From Bacilli bacterium (GTDB lineage: Bacteria; Bacillota_I; Bacilli_A; RF39; UBA660), in NCBI GenBank assembly GCA_016283075.1, contig JAEEMF010000041.1:1-22924 (forward strand): a stretch of DNA of 22,924 bases, in the 5' to 3' direction. Position 1 is the stretch's first letter; every line of letters begins with the position of its first letter. This document shows positions 8,349 through 15,927 of the stretch, in pieces. The translations under genes and the position numbers were made by a program. The notes under the pieces are model-generated. The model saw nothing but the letters and a program-made list of their open reading frames with translations, did not search any database and had not been told where the DNA came from.

Positions 8349-10703
8349 ATGAAAAATAATAAAGGATTTACATTAATCGAATTATTAGCTGTTTTAATAA
8401 TATTAGTTGTAATTTTTTCTATTGTCTTTATGTCTGCTTCTGGAATGCTTGATGATGGAAAAGGAGCAATATATAAAGCAGAAGAAAAAGTTGTTTTTGA
8501 TGCAACTAATTCATTCTTAAAAGTTAAAGCAAATATGTATCCACCTATGCAAAGTAACAAGTATTGTATTACATTTAGTCAGTTAATAGATTATGGTTAT
8601 TTAACTGATAATCAAATACTAACACTTACTGATAAATTTAATACTGTACTCGTAACATATGATAGTAGTAGTTCGCCTGAATACAAATTAACTAATGAAT
8701 GTGAAGAAGTAAAAGTTAATTCTAATTTAAAACTAGCTGGAAGTAATACTGTAATAATAAATCAACAACCAGATGGTCAAAATCGTACTTATGAAGAAAA
8801 AGGATTATTCCTATATGAAGAAGGAAGTGATACTCCAACTCAGTTATCATTTTCTTTAGAAGATTATAGTAGTATTCCTAATTTACAAATAAATGCAACA
8901 TCTTTAAAACATGATGATACTACTCCTTGTACAGAGGAAAGATACTGTATAAATGAAACAGTAATAGATACATATACTATTACTTATAAATATAAGATTG
9001 ATTCATCTACTTCTCTTACTGCTGAAAGAATAGTAAAAGTTCTTGATAGAGAAGCTCCTGTTATAAATATAAGTGGTCAAGATAAAGTAATCTTTTCTAC
9101 ATCAGTTACTTCTTATGATGTTAAATCAGGAGTAAGTGCTACTGATAATAGCGGAGAAAATATAAGAGTTAATGCTAAGACTGATTTAAAACTAGGTCAA
9201 GAAGGAACATACTCTATTTTATATACTGCTACTGATTCGTCAGGAAATACATCTACTAAAACAAGAACAGTAGTAATTACTAAAACAGGTTCTCTTATAC
9301 TAAATGTATCACCACAAGTTGTTAATATAAATGTAGGTGATACATATACTCAAAGCGATATATTAACCGGAATTGATATTGAAGGATCAGGTGGAGAAAA
9401 CCTAATAGATAGAGTTACTTATACTATTAGAAAAAATAATCAAATAATAACTTCTATTGATACTTCTAAAGTAGGAAATAATATTATTACTTATGAAGTA
9501 GAAGATAATAGTGGTGTTAAATATACAGCAAATAGAGTTGTAAATGTTAATGCGGTTGAAGAGACTCATACTTTAAAAACTTATTTATCAAGTTTACCTA
9601 ATACAAGTGATTATAGTTCTTATAAGGTAACAAGTGATTTCCATAATAGTGCTTATGAAAGTAAAATAATGTATGTTAATTTTTTAAGAGGCGCTACTGT
9701 TCCAGATAGTCCAGTAGCATCATGGGATTTATCTAAAGATGGAGATAACTCTATTATAGGATGGCTTGAAGAAGTTAGTGGTAATACTTCTTATTACACA
9801 CTTAATATTACTTCAAGTGGAAAAATATATGCTCCTGAAAAGAGTATCTTATGGTTTGCCGATTTAACTAGTGTTGAATCATATGATTTTACAAACTTTT
9901 ATACTGATAAAGTAACTGATATGTCTTATATGTTTAAAGATAATACATCTATTGAATATTTAGATTTATCTTCATTTAATACATCTAAAGTAAATAATTT
10001 ATATGGTACATTTGTCAACTTAGGATTTAATGATGTATCCTCATTTACTTTAAATCTATCTAGCTGGGATACAGCGAGAGTAAGAGATATGACATTTACT
10101 TTCTCAGGAGTAGGTTTAAAATCTAATGATGTACGTATAATTGGTTTAGATGGATTTAGAACAAATAATGTTTTAAATATGACAGGAACATTCTATTCAT
10201 TTGCGTTCCTTGCTCCATCTATTGATTTATCAGGTATATCAAGCTGGAATACATCTAATGTAACTAATATGACAATGTTATTCCAAAATGCAGCATCTAA
10301 TGCTTCATCTATCAATCTTGATATATCAGGATGGAATACATCAAAAGTAACTAATATGAGTTACATGTTCACAGGATTTGGAGCTATGGCTAACTCATTT
10401 ACTATAAATCCAAGTTCATGGGATGTAACTAAAGTAACTAATATGAGTTATATGTTCCAAAATACTAAATTTAGTAGTATTGATTTAACAGGATGGTCTA
10501 CTGTTAGTTTAACAAATACAAAAGGAATGTTTGATAGTATTACTTCATCAAATATTTATGTAGGTCCTAACTGGGATGTTACAAGTGTTGATGTATCTGA
10601 TGATATGTTTAAAGGTGCTACTAATTTACCAAATTATAATAGTGCTAGTGTAAACAAATCTAAAGCCTTTGTAGGTGAAGGCGGATATTTATCTTCAAAA
10701 TAG
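8349..10703 (+). CDS. Prepilin-leader surface protein with Ig-like domains and BspA/DUF285 repeats
   Basis: This 784-residue protein begins with a type III (prepilin) signal, MKNNKGFTLIELLAVLIILV. Cleavage after G6 would leave F+1 and the conserved E+5, followed by a hydrophobic helix to about residue 30. A pilin-like head follows (about 31-120, with two cysteines at about 74 and 117). Next come three Ig-like modules: about 133-231, 232-315 (DREAPVINISG, ATDNSG, YTATDSSGNTST; DUF5011-like) and 316-401. Residues about 500-775 are BspA-type leucine-rich repeats (DUF285), with units such as SWNTSKVTNMSYMF. There is no LPXTG motif and no lipobox, so the pilin helix is the only visible membrane or pilus anchor. 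Likely role: an adhesin displayed on, or retained by, a type IV pilus-like apparatus. No assembly ATPase or peptidase for it is in the window. It has its own promoter. Confidence 0.88.
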   Translation: MKNNKGFTLIELLAVLIILVVIFSIVFMSASGMLDDGKGAIYKAEEKVVFDATNSFLKVKANMYPPMQSNKYCITFSQLIDYGYLTDNQILTLTDKFNTVLVTYDSSSSPEYKLTNECEEVKVNSNLKLAGSNTVIINQQPDGQNRTYEEKGLFLYEEGSDTPTQLSFSLEDYSSIPNLQINATSLKHDDTTPCTEERYCINETVIDTYTITYKYKIDSSTSLTAERIVKVLDREAPVINISGQDKVIFSTSVTSYDVKSGVSATDNSGENIRVNAKTDLKLGQEGTYSILYTATDSSGNTSTKTRTVVITKTGSLILNVSPQVVNINVGDTYTQSDILTGIDIEGSGGENLIDRVTYTIRKNNQIITSIDTSKVGNNIITYEVEDNSGVKYTANRVVNVNAVEETHTLKTYLSSLPNTSDYSSYKVTSDFHNSAYESKIMYVNFLRGATVPDSPVASWDLSKDGDNSIIGWLEEVSGNTSYYTLNITSSGKIYAPEKSILWFADLTSVESYDFTNFYTDKVTDMSYMFKDNTSIEYLDLSSFNTSKVNNLYGTFVNLGFNDVSSFTLNLSSWDTARVRDMTFTFSGVGLKSNDVRIIGLDGFRTNNVLNMTGTFYSFAFLAPSIDLSGISSWNTSNVTNMTMLFQNAASNASSINLDISGWNTSKVTNMSYMFTGFGAMANSFTINPSSWDVTKVTNMSYMFQNTKFSSIDLTGWSTVSLTNTKGMFDSITSSNIYVGPNWDVTSVDVSDDMFKGATNLPNYNSASVNKSKAFVGEGGYLSSK
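9909..10600 (+). repeat. Degenerate in-gene repeats encoding DUF285 units
   Basis: About nine degenerate units of 60-100 bases encode the motif (S/N)-x-V-T-N-M-(S/T)-Y-M-F. Near-identical copies of GTAACTAATATGAGTTA occur around 10348 and 10436, with weaker ones at 9912, 9990, 10080, 10170, 10260, 10510 and 10590. Units in the second half are the most alike, which suggests recent duplication or homogenisation there. Confidence 0.75.
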
Positions 10704-10719
10704 CTAAAAAAATTAAATA

Positions 10720-10774
10720 TTGCAATTTTATTTATAATGTTATACAATTAAGTTAACAAAATAGCGAGAGGAGA
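10720..10774 (+). promoter_or_regulatory. spoVG promoter and RBS
   Basis: TTGCAA (10720-10725), a 17-bp spacer and TACAAT (10743-10748) precede a 33-base leader with AGAGGAGAG (10766-10774) before ATG 10782. Confidence 0.7.
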
Positions 10775-10781
10775 GTTTAAC

Positions 10782-11039
10782 ATGAAAATAACATCTGTTA
10801 ATGTACGCAAGGTTGAAAAAGACGACTCTAGAATGAAAGGAATTGCTTCAGTATTACTTGATGATTGCTTTGCAATTCATGATATTAGAATTATTGAAGG
10901 TGACAACGGTTTATTTATTGCAATGCCAAGTAGAAAAACTGCTACTGGTGGATATCGTGATATAGTTCATCCAATCAATCCAGAAACTAGAAAAGTTTTT
11001 GAAGATGCGGTTTTAGAAGCTTACGCTAAAGAAGACTAA
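10782..11039 (+). CDS. spoVG: SpoVG-family regulator
   Basis: This 85-residue protein is full length for SpoVG, a small nucleic-acid-binding regulator found in spore-forming and non-spore-forming Firmicutes, where it affects septation, capsule or virulence genes. The whole chain matches: MKITSVNVRKVEKDDSRMKG, then ASVLLDDCFAIHDIRIIEG and GLFIAMPSRKTATGGYRDIVHPI. The C-terminal variable tail is short. It is transcribed alone between its own promoter and a strong terminator. Its presence does not show that this organism sporulates. Confidence 0.96.
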   Translation: MKITSVNVRKVEKDDSRMKGIASVLLDDCFAIHDIRIIEGDNGLFIAMPSRKTATGGYRDIVHPINPETRKVFEDAVLEAYAKED

Positions 11040-11068
11040 AAAAATCTCGTAGAAATACGAGATTTTTT
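11039..11068 (+). terminator. spoVG terminator
   Basis: A long perfect stem (11039-11051 with 11056-11068) containing ATCTCGTA/TACGAGAT is closed by a GAAA tetraloop and has an integral T-run. Confidence 0.9.
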
Positions 11069-11078
11069 ATCAGAAAAA

Positions 11079-11107
11079 TGTTATACTTTAAGAGAATAGA
11101 AGAGGTG
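11079..11107 (+). promoter_or_regulatory. Promoter and RBS of the DivIC-like gene
   Basis: TGTTATACT gives an extended -10 (TATACT 11082-11087). AGAGGTG at 11101-11107 is the ribosome binding site and favours the GTG start at 11113. Confidence 0.55.
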
Positions 11108-11112
11108 ATGAT

Positions 11113-11547
11113 GTGAATAAAGGAAGAATTAAAAAAACAGTTAAAAGAAGAGCAACTATTTTAGGTATATTTTTCTTTATAGTATTTATAGTACTTATTG
11201 TGACATCACTTTCTTATGTATATCAAATAAGAAATCTTAAAAATGAAGAAAGAAAACTTGAAGAACAGTTAAAAGAACTTAAACTATCTGAAGAAGAATT
11301 AAGTGTAGAAATAAATAGATTAAAAGATCCTAATTATATTGCTAAATACGCAAGAGAAAAATACTACTATACAAAAGACGGAGAATATGTAATAAAAATA
11401 GATGAATCTACATCTGAAAAGATTGAATCTATTACTGAAAACATAAAAGTTTATTATATTATTGGTGGTATATCAATAGGTATTTCATTCTTAGGATTGT
11501 TAATATTTATTTATAATAAGAATAAAAAAGAAAAAACGAAGAAATAA
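11113..11547 (+). CDS. DivIC/FtsB-like septum formation initiator with extra membrane segment
   Basis: This 144-residue protein has the DivIC/FtsL/FtsB plan: a basic cytoplasmic N-terminus, a membrane segment at about 16-37, then a leucine-zipper-like coiled coil at about 38-72 (LKNEERKLEEQLKELKL). The family block that follows reads KDPNYIAKYAREKYYYTKDG, typical of DivIC. DivIC acts with FtsL and DivIB in the divisome outside the membrane. Unusually, a second strong membrane segment lies at about 113-134, followed by a lysine-rich tail, so both ends would be cytoplasmic. Usual DivIC proteins are single-pass and end soon after the YYYTK block. The start is GTG; the ATG two bases upstream is out of frame and meets TGA at once. 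Confidence 0.82.
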   Translation: MNKGRIKKTVKRRATILGIFFFIVFIVLIVTSLSYVYQIRNLKNEERKLEEQLKELKLSEEELSVEINRLKDPNYIAKYAREKYYYTKDGEYVIKIDESTSEKIESITENIKVYYIIGGISIGISFLGLLIFIYNKNKKEKTKK

Positions 11548-11562
11548 TTATTTCTTCGTTTT
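11533..11562. terminator. Bidirectional terminator between convergent genes
   Basis: A perfect 13-bp inverted repeat (AAAACGAAGAAAT 11533-11545, ATTTCTTCGTTTT 11550-11562) has a 4-base loop. It has A-runs on one side and T-runs on the other, so it works for both strands. Both genes' stop codons overlap it. Confidence 0.85.
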
Positions 11563-12097
11563 ATAGTTTTAAGTTATCTTCTTTTTGAAGATTCTTTCCA
11601 TCAAAGTAACTCTTAGATTTAAAATGACTAAATAGACCTACTATATTAGATGGAAATGATTTAATAAGTTTATTATAATCACTTATAATATCATTATAAT
11701 ATTTTCTTAATGCTTCTATTTCAGCTTCTGTTTCATTAATACCAAGTTCTATTTTCATAAAGCCTTCGCATTTTTTTAAATCTCTAAATTCTTCTTTATA
11801 TGAATTAAATTCATTTATAGCTTCATATATTTTTCTATCTAACTCAAAGTTAGATATTTTTTTTGATTTAATTGCTTTTAGTTCTTCAAGTACCTTCTTT
11901 TGATCTGTATTAGCTTTAATAATATTGATAGATTTAACAAGTAGATCATATCTTTTTCTTAATATGGAATCTATGTTTGCTTCTGCTTCATTTATTCTAA
12001 TTATATAACTTTGATAGTTATTATATGTAGTTATATACCATATTAATAATACACAAATTAGTATTACTACTAGATTAACAATAATGATTATTTCCAT
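11561..12097 (-). CDS. LemA-like membrane protein
   Basis: This 178-residue protein has an N-terminal membrane segment (about 4-24) and then a long helical domain. Landmarks of the LemA family are RINEAEANIDSILRKRYDLL near the start and YYNDIISDYNKLIKSFPSNI near the end. LemA proteins are N-out single-pass proteins of unclear function, often linked with membrane or envelope stress. This copy is somewhat divergent; the segment after the first motif is shorter and more charged than usual. The ribosome binding site is GGTGAT. It follows pta by 31 bases with no terminator between, so the two probably share a transcript. Confidence 0.78.
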   Translation of the reverse strand: MEIIIIVNLVVILICVLLIWYITTYNNYQSYIIRINEAEANIDSILRKRYDLLVKSINIIKANTDQKKVLEELKAIKSKKISNFELDRKIYEAINEFNSYKEEFRDLKKCEGFMKIELGINETEAEIEALRKYYNDIISDYNKLIKSFPSNIVGLFSHFKSKSYFDGKNLQKEDNLKL

Positions 12098-12128
12098 ATC
12101 TTATCACCATAATAATTATAACAAAGTA

Positions 12129-13121
12129 CTATTTAGCTTGTAAAGAAGTTATTGCAACTACACCAACTATATCTTCAGCTTTGCATCCTCTTGATAAATC
12201 ATTAACAGGTTTAGCAAGACCTTGCATTACAGGACCATATGCATCTGCATGTCCTATTCTTTCAGTTATTTTATAAGCAATATTTCCAGCATCTAAATCA
12301 GGGAATATTAATATATTAGCTTTTCCTGCTACTTTTGAGTTAGGAGCTTTAGATTTAGCAACACTTGGTATTACTGCTGCATCAAATTGAAGTTCTCCGT
12401 CTACTAGTAGTTCTGGATATTTTTCTTTAGTAAGTTTTACGGCATCTACTACTTTATATGCATCATCACATTTAGATGATCCTAGTGTAGAGTGTGATAA
12501 AAAAGCTATTCTAGGATTATCGTTTATAAGTAGTCTAAATGTCTTTTCAGATGATTTAGCTATTTCTACTAGTTCTTCTTTAGTGGGATTTTGTATCATA
12601 CCGCAGTCTGAGTAAATAAATAATCCGTTTTCTCCAATAGACGTATCATGGGTATCCATAAGGAAGAATGATGATGCTATAGGAGATTCTTTATCAGTTT
12701 TAAGTATTTGAAGTGCTGGTCTTAAAGTATCAGATGTAGAATGAGTCGCACCACTTACTTGTCCATCTGCATATCCCATTTTAACAAGCATACAACCAAA
12801 GTATAAATAATTTGTAGTAATTATACTTTTAGCTTCATCTTTAGTCATTCCTTTTTCTTTTCTAAGTTCATAAAAATATTCTATTAACTTATTTGTATCT
12901 TCAAATTTATCTGGATCTATTATTCTACTATTAATAATAATATTATTACTTTTAGCAAGATTTAGAATCTTTTCTTCATTACCTATAAGGATAATATCTG
13001 CAAAGTCTTTGTTATAAATTATCTCTGCAGCTTTTAAAGTTCTAATATCATTTGCTTCTGGAAGAACAATAGTTTTTCTATTTAATTTAGCTTTTTCTAT
13101 TAGTGTATCAATATATTTCAT
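12129..13121 (-). CDS. pta: Phosphate acetyltransferase
   Basis: This 330-residue enzyme interconverts acetyl-CoA plus phosphate with acetyl phosphate plus CoA. With acetate kinase (not in this window) it makes ATP from acetyl-CoA during fermentation. The length fits the short, single-domain Pta. Recognisable stretches are TIVLPEANDIRTLKAAEII near the N-terminus, GYADGQVSGATHSTSDTLRP in the middle, ILIFPDLDAGNIAYKITER, and YGPVMQGLAKPVNDLSRGC at the C-terminus. The start is supported by GGAGG five to ten bases upstream. It is divergent from the DUF1934-argS group and has its own promoter. Confidence 0.96.
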   Translation of the reverse strand: MKYIDTLIEKAKLNRKTIVLPEANDIRTLKAAEIIYNKDFADIILIGNEEKILNLAKSNNIIINSRIIDPDKFEDTNKLIEYFYELRKEKGMTKDEAKSIITTNYLYFGCMLVKMGYADGQVSGATHSTSDTLRPALQILKTDKESPIASSFFLMDTHDTSIGENGLFIYSDCGMIQNPTKEELVEIAKSSEKTFRLLINDNPRIAFLSHSTLGSSKCDDAYKVVDAVKLTKEKYPELLVDGELQFDAAVIPSVAKSKAPNSKVAGKANILIFPDLDAGNIAYKITERIGHADAYGPVMQGLAKPVNDLSRGCKAEDIVGVVAITSLQAK

Positions 13122-13139
13122 ATCTTTACCTCCAATATT

Positions 13140-13168
13140 ATTTTATCAAAAAAAGAATATATTTTTAA
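13140..13168 (-). promoter_or_regulatory. pta promoter
   Basis: On the minus strand TTAAAA (13168-13163), a 17-bp spacer and TAAAAT (13145-13140) lie about 18 bases upstream of the start codon. The -10 is preceded by TGA, giving an extended -10. Confidence 0.6.
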
Positions 13169-13205
13169 CTATTATGTAAAAAAAAGTGCATTTTATAAAA
13201 AGATA

Positions 13206-13237
13206 TGTTATAATCACTTACGACAAGAAAAAAAGGT
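13206..13237 (+). promoter_or_regulatory. Promoter and RBS of the DUF1934-argS pair
   Basis: TGTTATAAT (TATAAT 13209-13214) is a perfect extended -10; the -35 region (GTGCAT, 13186-13191) is weak. AAGGTGAT just before ATG 13244 is the ribosome binding site. Confidence 0.65.
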
Positions 13238-13243
13238 GATATA

Positions 13244-13621
13244 ATGTCTAAAATTAGTGTTAAAAGTATGCTAAATAATAAAACAGAAAATAAGTTCTAT
13301 TCTTGTGAAACAAATGCTATAATTGATAATAATAAAATCAAGTATTTAGATGATGATGTAATGGTTATTATTGAGATAAATGATGATGATATTATTATTA
13401 ATAGAAAGTCTAAAGAATATGATATTACATTACCTTTTAAAAAAGATTCAACTTTGATAGGTGCATATAATGTTAAAGAGTTAGGAACTCTTGATTTAAA
13501 AGTAAAAACTAATAATATTGAAAGAGATAATAATAAGTTAAAAATAGAATATTTAATGATACTTGATAATACAAGTAAATCTGAATTTGAATTTATTATT
13601 GATTTCATAGAAGGAGAATAA
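13244..13621 (+). CDS. DUF1934 (YwiB-like) protein
   Basis: This 125-residue protein is the right size for DUF1934, a predicted calycin-like beta barrel. It is rich in alternating beta-strand patterns (for example MVIIEINDDDIIINRK and SEFEFIIDFIE). Sequence match alone is modest, but the position is telling: in Bacillus the homologue ywiB sits directly before argS, with rpoE just after, exactly as here. Its function is unknown. The stop lies two bases before the argS start, so the two are cotranscribed and probably coupled. Confidence 0.8.
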   Translation: MSKISVKSMLNNKTENKFYSCETNAIIDNNKIKYLDDDVMVIIEINDDDIIINRKSKEYDITLPFKKDSTLIGAYNVKELGTLDLKVKTNNIERDNNKLKIEYLMILDNTSKSEFEFIIDFIEGE

Positions 13622-13623
13622 AT

Positions 13624-15324
13624 ATGATAATTGATAAATTAGAAAATTTATTAAAAGAAGTTTTTAATGAATGTGGATATAATGTAAATGAAGTTAGAGT
13701 TATTAAATCAAATAGACCTGACTTATGTGATTATCAATGTGATGATGTATTTAAGCTTGCTAAAGAATACCATAAGAATCCTATTGAGATAGGTGAAGCT
13801 ATAGTAGAAAAAATTAATGCTGTGGAAAACTTTGATGAATACTTTACAAAAGTTGAATTTGTTCGTCCTGGTTTTATTAATATGACAGTAAGTGATACTT
13901 TCATAAATACATTTATTAAAATGATGGGTTCTGATATTAAAAAAATAGTAAATATTCCAGATAAGAAAGAAACATTTGTCTTAGATTTTGGTGGTGCTAA
14001 TGTTGCTAAACCTTTACATGTTGGACATATGAGAACTATTTTAGTTGGAGAATCTGTTGCTCGTATTATTAGATTCTTTGGACATAAAACAATAACTGAT
14101 GTTCATTTAGGTGATTATGGTTTACAAATAGGACAAGTTATTTATGGAGTGTTAAGAGATAATATTGATATTAATGATATAGACATTAAGTATTTAGATA
14201 AAATATATCCAGAAATGAGTAAACTTTGTAAAGAAGATGAAAGTGTAAAAGAAGAGTGTGCAACTATTACAAAGAAACTTCAAGATGGAGATGAATTATA
14301 TACTAAGTACTGGAAGAAAATACTTGAAGTATCTGTAAAAGATATAAAGAAGAATTATGATTATTTAGGTGCTCACTTTAATTATTGGTATGGTGAAAGT
14401 GATTCTTATAAATATTTAGATGAACTTGAATCTATTTTAAGAGATAAAAATCTTCTTACAGAAAGTGAAGGAGCACTTGTCGTAAATGTATCTAAAGATG
14501 ATGACAAGAAAGAAGTTCCACCTTTACTATTTAAGAAAAGTAATGGTGCATTTCTTTATGCATCTACTGACTTAGCAACAATTCTTCAAAGAAAGAAAGA
14601 TTTTAATCCTGATCATATATTATACGTTGTAGATTTACGTCAAGGATTACACTTTGAACAAGTATTTAGAACATGTGATTTATCAGGTATTATGCCATAT
14701 GATAAGTTAGAACACTTAGCATATGGAACTGTTAATGGTGAAGATGGTAAACCTTATAAAACAAGAAACGGAGATAATCCTAAACTTGAGGGTTTATTTG
14801 ACAGTGCAAAAGAAATATTTATTTCTAAAAAAGAATCAAATAAAGATATGTCTAGTGAAGATGTAGATAAAATTATTAATTCTATATTAAAGTTTGCTGA
14901 TTTACAGAATTCTCGTGAAAAAGATTATATATTTGATTTAAATAAGTTTTCTGAAGTATCAGGTAAAACTGGACCATATATTCTTTACACATATTTAAGA
15001 ATTAATAAAATACTTAAAGATGAAGGATCATCTCCTGCTTTTTCTAATAAAATTTATAATAAAGCAGATAGAGATTTACGTATTAAAATGCTAGATTATG
15101 TAGATATGGTTAAATTAGCATTTGACGAAAGAAAACCACATTATGTAGCAGAGTATGTATATAACTTATGTACATTATGTAATGTTTTCTATCAAACAAA
15201 TCATATATCTACACTTGATGATATGCAAAATAAATATGACTGGTTATTTGTACTTGAAATAGCTAATAATATTACTAAAGAAATGTTATATCTACTTGGT
15301 ATTGATATACCTTCAGTGATGTAA
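13624..15324 (+). CDS. argS: Arginyl-tRNA synthetase
   Basis: This 566-residue class I synthetase charges tRNA-Arg. The N-terminal Add1 domain covers about 1-105. The HIGH motif is HVGH at 132-135 within FGGANVAKPLHVGHMRTI, a variant also seen in clostridial ArgRS. The usual KMSKS motif is degenerate (around GEDGKPYKTRNG), as is common in this enzyme. Other landmarks are FADLQNSREKDYIFDLNKF and GKTGPYILYTYLRI. The C-terminal DALR anticodon-binding domain runs from about 440 and ends in IDIPSVM. AAGGAG eight bases upstream supports the start. No terminator is visible after it; rpoE has its own promoter 16 bases beyond the stop. Confidence 0.96.
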   Translation: MIIDKLENLLKEVFNECGYNVNEVRVIKSNRPDLCDYQCDDVFKLAKEYHKNPIEIGEAIVEKINAVENFDEYFTKVEFVRPGFINMTVSDTFINTFIKMMGSDIKKIVNIPDKKETFVLDFGGANVAKPLHVGHMRTILVGESVARIIRFFGHKTITDVHLGDYGLQIGQVIYGVLRDNIDINDIDIKYLDKIYPEMSKLCKEDESVKEECATITKKLQDGDELYTKYWKKILEVSVKDIKKNYDYLGAHFNYWYGESDSYKYLDELESILRDKNLLTESEGALVVNVSKDDDKKEVPPLLFKKSNGAFLYASTDLATILQRKKDFNPDHILYVVDLRQGLHFEQVFRTCDLSGIMPYDKLEHLAYGTVNGEDGKPYKTRNGDNPKLEGLFDSAKEIFISKKESNKDMSSEDVDKIINSILKFADLQNSREKDYIFDLNKFSEVSGKTGPYILYTYLRINKILKDEGSSPAFSNKIYNKADRDLRIKMLDYVDMVKLAFDERKPHYVAEYVYNLCTLCNVFYQTNHISTLDDMQNKYDWLFVLEIANNITKEMLYLLGIDIPSVM

Positions 15325-15339
15325 TAGTAAAAAGGGGTA

Positions 15340-15390
15340 TTGACATATACATAGTTTATGTTAAAATTACTACTGGCATGTAATTATAGG
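15340..15390 (+). promoter_or_regulatory. rpoE promoter and RBS
   Basis: A perfect TTGACA (15340-15345), a 16-bp spacer and TGTTAAAAT (TAAAAT 15362-15367) are followed by TAGGAGG just before ATG 15399. Confidence 0.75.
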
Positions 15391-15398
15391 AGGATTTT

Positions 15399-15848
15399 AT
15401 GAAATTAAAAGATATGACTATAACAGACTTAGAATTACTATCATATGGAGATATAGCATTTATGCTTATAAAAGAAAATAAAAAATCAATTAATACACCA
15501 AACTTATTTAAAAAAATATGTGATTTATTAAATTATTCAGAAGATGAATATGCTAATAAAATTGGTGAATTTTATACATCACTTACAAATGATAAAAGAT
15601 TTGTAATGTTAGATTCAGCAGAATGGGATTTAAGAGATAATCACGCTGTTAAAATTAGCATTGATGCTGATGATGACGATGAAGATATTAGTCTAGATGA
15701 AGAAGAAGAGGAAACTGAAGAAGATACTATCGATGAAGAAGAAATCGATGTAGAAGAACCTCTTGAAGATGATGATTTAGACCTTGATGACGATGAAGAT
15801 GATATCGATGATTTAACTATCGTTGAAGAGGAAGAATTAGAAGAATAA
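15399..15848 (+). CDS. rpoE: RNA polymerase delta subunit
   Basis: This 149-residue protein has the two parts of Firmicutes delta. Residues about 1-88 form the HARE-HTH domain (MTITDLELLSYGDIAFMLIK, then LLNYSEDEYANKIGEFYTSL and DKRFVMLDSAEWDLR). Residues about 90-149 are almost pure Asp/Glu. Delta binds RNA polymerase, weakens non-specific nucleic-acid binding and speeds recycling; the acidic tail mimics nucleic acid. This is not the sigma factor also named RpoE in E. coli. It is transcribed alone, with a terminator overlapping its stop codon. Confidence 0.95.
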   Translation: MKLKDMTITDLELLSYGDIAFMLIKENKKSINTPNLFKKICDLLNYSEDEYANKIGEFYTSLTNDKRFVMLDSAEWDLRDNHAVKISIDADDDDEDISLDEEEEETEEDTIDEEEIDVEEPLEDDDLDLDDDEDDIDDLTIVEEEELEE

Positions 15849-15880
15849 AGAAAGTGTTTTTAATAACATTTTCTTTTTTT
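15847..15880 (+). terminator. rpoE terminator
   Basis: A 12-bp stem with one G-U pair (AAAGAAAGTGTT 15847-15858, AACATTTTCTTT 15865-15876) runs into a T-run. The T-run continues into the next promoter. Confidence 0.85.
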
Positions 15881-15918
15881 TTGACTCGTTTTATTGTATA
15901 ATAAATATATAATAAGGG
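15881..15918 (+). promoter_or_regulatory. Probable promoter of the 537-residue membrane protein
   Basis: TTGACT (15881-15886) follows the rpoE terminator. Two TATAAT boxes (15897-15902 and 15908-15913) give spacings of 10 and 21, neither ideal, so the exact -10 is uncertain. AAGGGG (15913-15918) is the ribosome binding site. Confidence 0.45.
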
Positions 15919-15927
15919 GCTGGTAGA

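Noticed and set aside
8270..8560. Antisense open frames opposite ftsX-downstream, topA, argS-leader and the giant gene
   Set aside because: They lie opposite strongly supported genes, lack ribosome binding sites and give hydrophobic low-complexity translations typical of AT-rich antisense frames.
10704..10725. Terminator after the prepilin-leader gene
   Set aside because: Only a 6-bp all-AT pairing (AAAATT/AATTTT) is possible, with no stable stem; read-through into spoVG cannot be excluded.
10782..11039. spoVG as evidence of sporulation
   Set aside because: SpoVG is widespread in non-sporulating Firmicutes, and no sporulation-specific gene is in the window.
15399..15848. rpoE as an extracytoplasmic sigma factor
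   Set aside because: The HARE-HTH domain and Asp/Glu tail identify the delta subunit; no sigma region 2 or 4 is present.
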